DNA from: Hordeum vulgare subsp. vulgare
Lineage: Eukaryota; Streptophyta; Magnoliopsida; Poales; Poaceae
NCBI RefSeq assembly: GCF_904849725.1
Contig: NC_058519.1
Span: 106,380,881 to 106,444,880, forward strand
DNA: 64,000 bases
Direction of reading: 5' to 3'
Numbering within the stretch: the first letter of the stretch is position 1; every line of letters begins with the position of its first letter. Shown here in pieces: positions 56,573-64,000 of the stretch. The translations under genes and the position numbers were made by a program. Under the pieces are notes generated by a model. That model worked only from the letters and a program-made list of their open reading frames with translations, was not told the DNA's origin and did no database searches.

Positions 56573-57726
56573 AAATTGATGCTCCTACTTGATTTCTACT
56601 TTCGCGGTGTCAAACATCATGAATAACTCAGGGATCATCATCTCTATCCCTGACATGTTATAGTTCATCACGAAGCTAAGTAGCTTGGTGGCAGTGACTT
56701 TGCAGAACTATGTCAATCACTATCTTATCTGGAAGATCAACTCCCACTTCATTCACGCGATTGTAGTACCCAAACAATCTGAGCACATGCCCAACGATTG
56801 AGCTTTTCTCCCTTACTTTGTAGACACAGAATCTTGGCAGAGGTCTTATACCTCTCAACACGGGCACGAGCTTGAAATCCCAATTTCATCTGTTGGAACA
56901 TCTCATATGTCCCGTGACGTTTGAAATGTCTTCGACATCTTAATTCTAAGCCATTTATGCATTATCACTGAATTATCATGTAGTCATAAAAAACGTGTAT
57001 GTCAGATGTTCACAACATCTACAAACGATGCTCGAGGTTTAGCACACCGAGTGGTGCATTAATGACATAAGCCTTCTGTGCAGCAATGAGGACAATCCCC
57101 AGCTTACGAACCCAGTCTGCATAATTTCTCTAGGAACATATCAAAACAGTAGAGTTATAGTGCAAGCTACAACATAATTTGCAAAGAAATTTTGACTATG
57201 TTCATGATAATGAGTTCAATTAATCATATTACTTAAGAACTCCACTCAAATTGACATCCATCTAGTTATTCGAGTGGTACATGATCCAAATTCACTAACT
57301 CAAATCCGATCATCACGTGAGTTGAGTTTAGCTTTAGTGGTGAACATCTCCATGTTGCTTATATCCACTATATGAATCAAGCTCGAACTTTCGGTCTCCT
57401 ATGTTCTGAGTCCATGTCTATACATGCTAGGCTCGTCAAGTTTAACCCAAGTGTTTTGTGCGTGCAACTGTTTTGCACCCGCTGTATGTGAACGTAGAGC
57501 CTATCACACCCGGTCATCATGTCTCCAAACGATGAACTATCACAATGGTGCACAGTCGGGAAGAACACAATTTTATCTTGAAATTTTAGTGAGGGATCAC
57601 CTTATAATGCTATCGTCATCCTAAACAAAATAAGGTGCATAAAAGGATTAACATCACATGAAAATCATAAGTGACATGATATGGCCATGAACTTGTGCTT
57701 CTTGATTTCCATCGCCAAAGCACTGA

Positions 57727-57830
57727 CATGATCTCCATCGTCACCGGCGCCACACCATGATCTCCATCGTCACCGGCGCCACACCATGATCTCCATCGTC
57801 ACCGGCGCCACACCATGATCTCCATAATTG
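57727..57830. repeat. 29-bp tandem repeat, about 3.5 copies
   Basis: Units CATGATCTCCATCGTCACCG + GCGCCACAC start at 57,727, 57,756, 57,785 and 57,814 (partial). The three full copies are identical, so the expansion is recent compared with the decayed surroundings. Confidence 0.95.
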
Positions 57831-58445
57831 TGATACCATAGAGGTTGTCGCGCTAACTATGTTGTTACTACTAAAGCTACTAACTAGCGATAAAGCAAAG
57901 CTTCTCCAAGCGAAAATAATTAAAGACAACCCTATGGCTCTTGCCGCTTGCTGTAGCATCGACGTGCAAGTCGATATTTAATTATTACAACATGATCATC
58001 TCATACATCCAATATATCATATCATGTCTTTGTCCATATCACATCACATGCATACCCTGAAAAACAAGTTAGACGTCCTGTAATTTGTTTTTGCAAATTT
58101 TACGTGGCTGCTATGGGTATCAAGTATGGTCGCATCTTACTTACGCAAAGCCACAATGGTGATATGAAAATTCTTCTCCAAGGACCGCCTCGGTCAAATC
58201 CGATTCAACTAAAGTTGAAGAAACAGACACCCTGAGTCATCTTTATGCAACATGTTGCATGTTAGTCGATGAAACCAGTCTCTCGTAAGCGTACGAGTAA
58301 TGTTGGTCCGGGCCGCTTCAATCCAGCAATAACGCCGAATAAAGAAAACACTAAGGAGGGAAGCAAATTGAACATCAATGCCCACAAACTCTTTTGTGTT
58401 CTACTCGAGATATCATCTAGACATAGATCTAGATCATGATGCCAG

Positions 58446-60222
58446 TGTTAGGGAACATTGCATGGGAAACAAAAAAATTCCTACACACACGCAAGAGCTA
58501 TCCATGGTGATGATCATCTCCGAGAAGGGAGTTCAGATCCACATACCCTTGTAGATCGCGAAGCGGAAGCGTATATAGCACGATCGCAATCCAAATCGCA
58601 GTCCGTCCCACGATCTCATCATGAACCGTCTCATGATCTCATCATGATCCATCCCGACCTAGTACAGAACGGATGGCACCTCCGTGTTCAGCACAGGTGC
58701 ATCTCAAAGATGATCTCCGCCTTCTTGATCTAGCAAGAGAGACGAAGAGGTAGCTGAATTCTCCGGCAAAATGATGGAGTGAAGGCAATAGTGGTAGAGC
58801 TACTCTGGTAGGGCTTCACCATACCCTAAGTGGTGGAGGGAGGAGGGATGCGCCTTGACTTGAGGTTCCAAAAGCCTCTCTCACCTCCACTATATATAGG
58901 AGGGAGGGGAGGGGTGGTGCCCTAGGGCAAGGCCCTAGGGTTCGGCCGAGCGAAGAGGAGGAGGAGGAGTCCTCCTCCAATACAACTTGGAAGGAGGAGT
59001 CCTCCTTCCCCAATTTGGTTTTGGCCCACTCTCCTTACCTTTTCTCCCTTGGCTGAAATAGGCCTCATTTGGGATGGCCACCAGCCCACTAAGAGCTGGT
59101 GCACCACCCTTGGGCCTATTTGGTTCTCTCCTGGGTGGGTGGCCTCTCCCAATGGAACTCCGGAACCCATTTGTCACTCCGTGTACTTACCGGTAATGCC
59201 TGAAAACTTTCCGGAAGCCAAATGGATACTTCCTATATATCAATATTCGTCTCCGGACCATTCCGGAAACCCTTGTAACATCTGGGATTTCATCTAGGAC
59301 TCCGAAAAACATTCGATTACCAACATCAATATTTCAACTATACCGAAACGTCACCGAACCTTAAGTGTGCAGACCCTGCGGGTTCGACAACTATGTAGAC
59401 ATCACCTGAGACACTCTCCGGTCAATAACCAATAGCGGTACCTGGATGCCCATATTAGCTCCTACACATTCTATGAAGATCTTTATCGTTTGAACTTCTA
59501 TGTCAAGGCTTATGTTAATCTTGTATGTTGTTCCCTTTGTCCATCAGTATGTTACTTGCCCGAGATTCGATCGTCGATAACTCTATACCTAGTTCAATCT
59601 CGTTACTGGCAAGTCTCTTTACTCATTTCGTAATACAAGATCCCATGACTAACTCCTTAGTCACATTGCTTGCAAGGCTTGTTGTGATGTTGTATTACCG
59701 AGTGAGCCCCGAGATACCTCTCCATTATACGGAGTGACAAATCCCACTCTAGATTCACGCCAACCCAACACACACCTTCGGAGATACCTGTAGAGCGCCT
59801 TTATAATCACCCAGTTACGTTGCAACGTTTGATACACACAAGGTATTCCTCCGGTGTCCGAGAGTTGCATGATCTCATGGTCATAGGAACAGATACATTG
59901 AGATGCAGAAAACAGTAGCAATAAACTGACACGATCACATGCTACATTCATAGTTTCGATCTTGTCCATCACATAATTCCCCTAATGATGTGATTCCGTT
60001 ATCAAGTGACAACACTTGTCTATGGCCAGGAAACCTTGACCATCTTTGATAAACGAGCTAGTCAACTAGAGGCTCACTAGGGATAGTGTCTTGTCTATGT
60101 ATCCACACATGTATTTGAGTTTCCAATCAATACAATTCTAGCTTGGATAATAAAATATTATCGTGAACAAGGAAATGTAATAATAACCAAATTATTATTG
60201 CCTTTAGGGCATATTTCCAATA
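58446..60222 (-). repeat. 5' LTR of the reverse BARE-type element
   Basis: In plus orientation it begins TGTTAGGGAACA and ends CATATTTCCAATA (terminal CA changed to TA). TATA is near 58,890-58,899. A decayed primer site (CTGGCATCATGA on the minus strand) adjoins it at 58,445. Confidence 0.92.
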
Positions 60223-61903
60223 TTCTCTCCGTTATTCTTGTGTCGATTTTCCACCATTGTGCTAGCGCGTGACGTGATGTCACTGAATGTAGCGGTGGTT
60301 CAAGCAATGTCGTTGCCGAGTTCATGAACTTCTTGGACACCAACGCCGTCGACATCGGTCAAGCCCCGTTCGTTGGTTTCGATTACAATGAATTGGAGGG
60401 TGGCATGGATGACCACAAGGGTGAAGAAAAAGTCGAGGAGGTATATGAGGGGATGTATCACCAATCACAAGCAAAAAAAGCGTGAGATCGAAGAACTATA
60501 CAATCTTGGAAGATCAAATCTTGATCAAGGCTTGGAGTACGGTATCTATGGATGCTTGCACGGGTGTGTCCCAAACTGCCAAGACGCATTAGCGAAGAAT
60601 TGAATATCAATACTTCCAATTCATGGCCAAGTATCCCAATAGGATAGCACGTACCTTTTGGTCACTCGAAGGTTGTTGGGACGTGATCAAGCCGACTTTT
60701 AGTTGTTGGTTAGCTTCCTTGGAACAAGTTCGCAATGCTCCTCCAAGTGGAACCGTGGAATCCGACTATGTGTGTTCATTTTCACGTCCCATGTTGTGCA
60801 GACCATTTGCATCATGTAAAATGGTTCCATCATTTGACTTTGTTTTAATTGTGTAGGAAAAAATTTCCCAACAATGGTACAAAGATATGGAAGCTTCTGA
60901 AGGAAAATTTGTTAAACTAGAGCATTGTTGGGAAATGCTCAAAGACTCCGACAAGTGGAAGTTGATTGACAAAGAATCCCCACCGAAGAGAGGTTCACTT
61001 ATGAACATGGATGAAGGTGAAGATGATGATGGCCCAATAAACTTGAACAAGCCCCATGGTGACAAGAAGACAAAGGAGAAGATCAAAAGAGAACATGAAG
61101 CATCGAGCTGGCGGGACAAGATAGATGGCATGGTTCAATCAAATGAGGTGTTGCTAGTGAAGTCTTTGGAGGCAAAGATAGAGTTAGCCGAGAAGAAGGC
61201 ACGAGAGTAGGAAGAGAGGTGGAAATTGCTCAAGGACGTTGAGGAGAGAAGAACCCGTGTTGTTGAGAACAAAACCATGGCCAACCTTCTTGCTGAAGAG
61301 AATAGTATCATTACTTTGAACCGCAATGACATGAACAACATCAGCAAAAAACGGCATGATATGACAAGGAGAGAAATGTTGAAGAGGAGGATGCTTGCGT
61401 GTTACAATGGCAGCGATGTTTCCTCATCTGGAATCAGAACCAATATCTCCGATGATTTCGGTGTTGGAGTAGGAACAAGTGCCTGCGATGGATTCGAAGG
61501 AGTCGATGGATTCAGGGGCGGCACTCACCTCGATGTTGCGGAGTGAAGAGCGACCAGAATGCAGGAAGTCCTTTTGCATTTCTCTTTTAAACTATGCTTA
61601 ATTTCGCGCACAAACTATGTTTCATTGCTTAAATTCGAACTGATTTGTTGGCATCACTGTGAAATTTGAACTATGTTTTATTGGGAGGTTTTCCGGTTTG
61701 CAGCTCGATGCGGCGGCGCCCGAGCTGACCTTGCATTGCCGACCCGTAAAAAAGCATCTTCTGCAAATATCCTTTTTTACAGGTCCATTTTGTGGGGTCT
61801 GATTTTGTCAGTGCCCGCGCCAGCGTGCAAAACTCATTTTCCGCAAATTGTAAATGACTTTTGCATGTCTGCTTTATGCGGGGGTCTACTAGAGATGCTC
61901 TAA

Positions 61904-62290
61904 GCTCCCTCATTCCTCCTCACTAACCTAACACTCAGCCTTTCCCCATTAGCAGCAACAACAATGTGGCGGCGCTCGATCTGGAGGATATGTGGGCGTG
62001 GTCGACGACGAGTGTCGCAACTGCTGTCATGGGCTTATACGATGCCGCCACCTCCGCTTCCCCGAGAGCCGATACCCTCTCCTCCTCACGCACCTCCTTG
62101 TCATTTAGTCGACAATCTCGGCCCCGACAAGGAAAAAAAGAAGGTGACGCCTTCTACCATGATTCCTACGATCCGTGAGATCTGTGTGAGAAAGAGGCGA
62201 CACAGGCTGCAACCTCGACGTTGTTCTACTTGTCCTCTGAGCTAATCCTCTCCCGCCTTCTTTGCTTTCTAGGCTTCAAAATTTCAAATT
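61904..62290 (+). other. GC-rich gene-like stretch, unidentified
   Basis: The right flank of the Harbinger element is GC-rich with a frame reading NVAALDLEDMWAWSTTSVAT and then a Ser-rich stretch to a stop near 62,178. No domain or splice pattern is recognised. It may be the 5' part of a captured or host gene. Confidence 0.3.
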
Positions 62291-62756
62291 CATGAGCCAT
62301 ATGAGTTTCTTTGTGTACGATTATCAGTTAATTAGCCGACTATTGTTGTTCTTACAAAATTCATAGGAACATTCAGAGATGTGTTTCTTTATAGAAGCTA
62401 ATTCAGATGAGTATTTGTAAGTTAATTTTGTTGTGTCGTGTTTGTCTGTGTAAGATCACAAAATATGAATACATGAGCCAGATGAGTTTCTCTCGGTCAT
62501 GTTCAAGATTTGCTTTACTTCAGGAGTTTGCTGACAGTATCTACTAATATCATCAAGAGCTTGAAACAAATTAAATTTGACAGTATTTTCAAGTGGTTGG
62601 CACTATTCTCAAATGCTTGATAGTAATTAACTCTATAAGAGTTTTGAAGATACTGAACCTTCAAGAGCTTGATACTATCAGTTTTGACTGTCTTATCAAG
62701 TGTTTATATTTATATTTCCGTAATGGACTATATTTACATAATAGCAAATTGTTAGG
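62291..62756. other. AT-rich stretch, nothing recognised
   Basis: No domain, repeat end or RNA gene is visible. The boundary with the pol fragment to the right is not marked by an LTR or target duplication. Confidence 0.4.
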
Positions 62757-64000
62757 TTTGCGGGCCACTTTGGCAATATTGACAGAGCCTCTCAATGATA
62801 AATACCATGGTTTGCCAACGAACGTGTGGTTGGATAAAACTTATTGTTTCCAGTATTTAACTAATCACATTATTACAAAATCAGTGGTGGGGAGGCAAAA
62901 TTATTATCCGTTAATATTGTCCCATTGTTTTTTCTATTGTCCCATTATTTTTGTTAGACATTTTTCTAATATTGTTAATGCTGAAATTAATTGTGTTACC
63001 GAGAAGGTTAAGGTAAGATTTAGTGATGTGTCCCATGAATTTAATTTCACTAAGTTTGGTAGATAACCAAATGAGAAAGAGTTACCTAGCAAAGATGAAA
63101 TTATTGGTCTAGCTTCTATTGCTAAGCCTCATACTGATCCTTTAGACCACTCTTTGCTAGACCAGGAGAATGATATGCATATGAATAAGAAAAATGAAAT
63201 AGAAGAAAATTCTTTAGACAAAAACCTATTCTTAAACACAACTTGCGTGTTGACATTTTGGGGGATCCTCCTCCACCTAAGGGAGATCCTGTGTTTGAGA
63301 TAAAGAAATTACGTGATACTTTGATATATGCTTATCTTGATGAAAAGAAGATATATCCTGTTATTAAGTAACCTTTCACAGCATGAAGAAATGAGGTTAC
63401 TCAAAACTCCAAAGAAGCACCGAGTTGCCATTAGATATACTCTTGATGACCTCAAGGGCATTTGTCTCACTCTATGTCAGCACAAAATTAATATGTAACT
63501 GAATGCTAGACCTGTAGTTGATCATCAACATCGTTTGAATCCTAAAATGAAAAAAGTGGTAAGAACTGAAATAGTAAAGCTTCTAGAGGTAGGTATAATC
63601 TATCCCATAGCTGATAGTAGATGGGTAAGACATGTTCATTGCGTTCCTAAGAAAGGAGGTGTACCTATTGTCCCTAATGATAAAAATGAACTTATGCCAC
63701 AAAGGATAGTAACTGGTTAGAGGATGGTAATTGATTTCAGAAATTAAGCTACTAGCTAGAAAAGATTATTACCCCTTGCCATATATTGATCAAATGTTAG
63801 AAAGACTATCTAAGCACACACTTTTTTTTTCTTGATAGATATTCTGTTTTTTCTCATATATCTGTATCAAAGGAAGACCAAGATAAAACCACCTTCACAT
63901 GCCTATTTGGAACTTATACTTATAGACATATGCCTTTTGGTTTATACAATGCACCTGCTACCTTTCAAAGATGTATGACTGCTATATTCACTGACTTTTG
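62757..64000 (+). pseudogene. Athila-type Gypsy pol fragment running off the window
   Basis: From about 62,985 the translation follows the linker of Athila-type pol (FSDVSHEFNFTKFGR, then PNEKELPSKDEIIGLASIA in continuing frames). The RT N-terminus follows: LNPKMKKVVRTEIVKLLEVG at 63,535, HVHCVPKKGG, FGTYTYRHMPFGL and NAPATFQRCMTAIF near 63,910-63,990. Stops and frame changes are frequent (for example TAG at 63,718-63,720). The YMDD/FMDD site would lie just beyond 64,000. The 5' boundary is unclear; the upstream frame 62,593-63,066 is open but only its last part is recognisable. Confidence 0.75.

Larger units (their letters stand above)
51552..60222 (-). mobile_element. BARE/WIS/Angela-type Copia retrotransposon, reverse strand, decayed
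   Basis: Terminal repeats 51,552-53,367 and 58,446-60,222 (about 1.8 kb each) flank 5.1 kb of internal DNA. The target duplication is TTCCC (51,547-51,551) and TTCTC (60,223-60,227), one substitution apart. On the minus strand the purine tract AGTGCAAGTGGGAGAC lies just before the LTR at 53,367. LTR text is recognised from memory as BARE/WIS/Angela. Internal frames are shattered: RT block near 54,225-54,350, gag block near 56,400-56,570. It inserted into the Harbinger ORF1 gene. Confidence 0.92.
51337..61546 (+). pseudogene. Harbinger ORF1-type Myb/NAM-associated protein, split and decayed
   Basis: The left part (51,337-51,551) has the basic Pro-rich N-terminus (GVKQKNVPTKKPSSTPAARQ). The right part resumes at 60,223: FLDTNAVDIGQAPFVGFDYN near 60,330, then a Myb/SANT-like trihelix block (ILEDQILIKAWSTVSMDACT near 60,520; MAKYPNRIARTFWSLEGCWD at 60,623). 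The NAM-associated C-terminal block follows (WYKDMEASEGKFVKLEHCWE near 60,880; KSLEAKIELAEKKARE), to a stop at 61,544-61,546. Stops (for example TAG at 61,208-61,210) and frame changes break it. In active PIF/Harbinger elements ORF1 binds the element ends and helps import transposase. Database names for such fragments are often misleading (GST T3-like). Confidence 0.78.
50833..61900 (+). mobile_element. PIF/Harbinger transposon with ORF1-type gene, split by a Copia element
   Basis: Terminal inverted repeats: GAGCATCTCTAGCAGACCCC at 50,833 and its near-perfect mirror GGGGTCTACTAGAGATGCTC ending at 61,900. The 3-bp flanks are TCA and TAA, one change from the TAA/TTA expected for this superfamily. 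Without the Copia insertion the element is about 2.4 kb. It encodes a Myb/NAM-associated protein and no transposase, so it is non-autonomous. Confidence 0.85.

Overview
The window is repeat-rich grass DNA, almost certainly from a Triticeae genome (wheat, Aegilops, rye or barley group). This rests on LTR families recognised from memory (a BARE/WIS/Angela-type Copia LTR and a Sabrina/WHAM-type Athila LTR), intron-bearing genes and several layers of nested insertions. No intact ordinary host gene was found. Nearly everything is transposable element (TE) sequence, which can be ordered in time from target-site duplications (TSDs).

Left part (1-28,011). Positions 1-17,864 hold a four-deep nest. A PIF/Harbinger transposase gene (remnant 17,300-17,864) was hit by an Athila-clade Gypsy element (3' end 1-17,299). 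Its 3' LTR was hit by a Tekay/Del-like element, now a solo LTR (1,480-16,920, TSD TTGGG). That LTR was hit by a 12.3-kb Tat-clade Gypsy element (2,414-14,690, TSD ACCAC). The Tat element keeps gag, protease, RT, two RNase H modules and integrase with a few disabling mutations. It has thirteen 70-bp tandem repeats and then a six-exon antisense gene whose introns and phases are fully preserved. A duplication joined at an ATTTA microhomology (18,396-18,400) repeats the solo-LTR flank at 26,169-27,649. Inside the duplicated unit lies a gag-only Tekay-like element (18,401-26,168).

Middle part (28,012-50,583). A non-autonomous Copia element (28,012-33,855) is followed by a reverse-strand L1-type LINE of about 5.4 kb (34,952-50,575, 8-bp TSD TCATAGCA). 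The LINE is split by two CACTA transposons. The smaller (36,833-37,829, TSD AAC) carries a gene-like exon and intron. The larger (40,261-49,464) lacks recognisable transposase. It carries an XS-type zinc-finger gene with a premature stop, exons of a DA1-type LIM gene, an apparently intact three-exon GRF-like zinc-finger gene, four 0.66-kb tandem repeats, and an apparently intact three-exon 145-residue gene with a Tourist MITE in its first intron.

Right part (50,584-64,000). A PIF/Harbinger transposon (50,833-61,900) carrying a decayed Myb/NAM-associated ORF1-type gene is split by a reverse-strand BARE/WIS/Angela-type Copia element (51,552-60,222). After a short gene-like stretch of unknown nature, a decayed Athila-type pol fragment runs off the right edge.

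The most distinctive observations are the spliced antisense gene and hairpin repeat array of the Tat element, the reconstructable duplication and solo-LTR history, and the multi-gene CACTA with captured zinc-finger and LIM genes. All translations, LTR comparisons and splice models were done by eye, and family names are recall-based.
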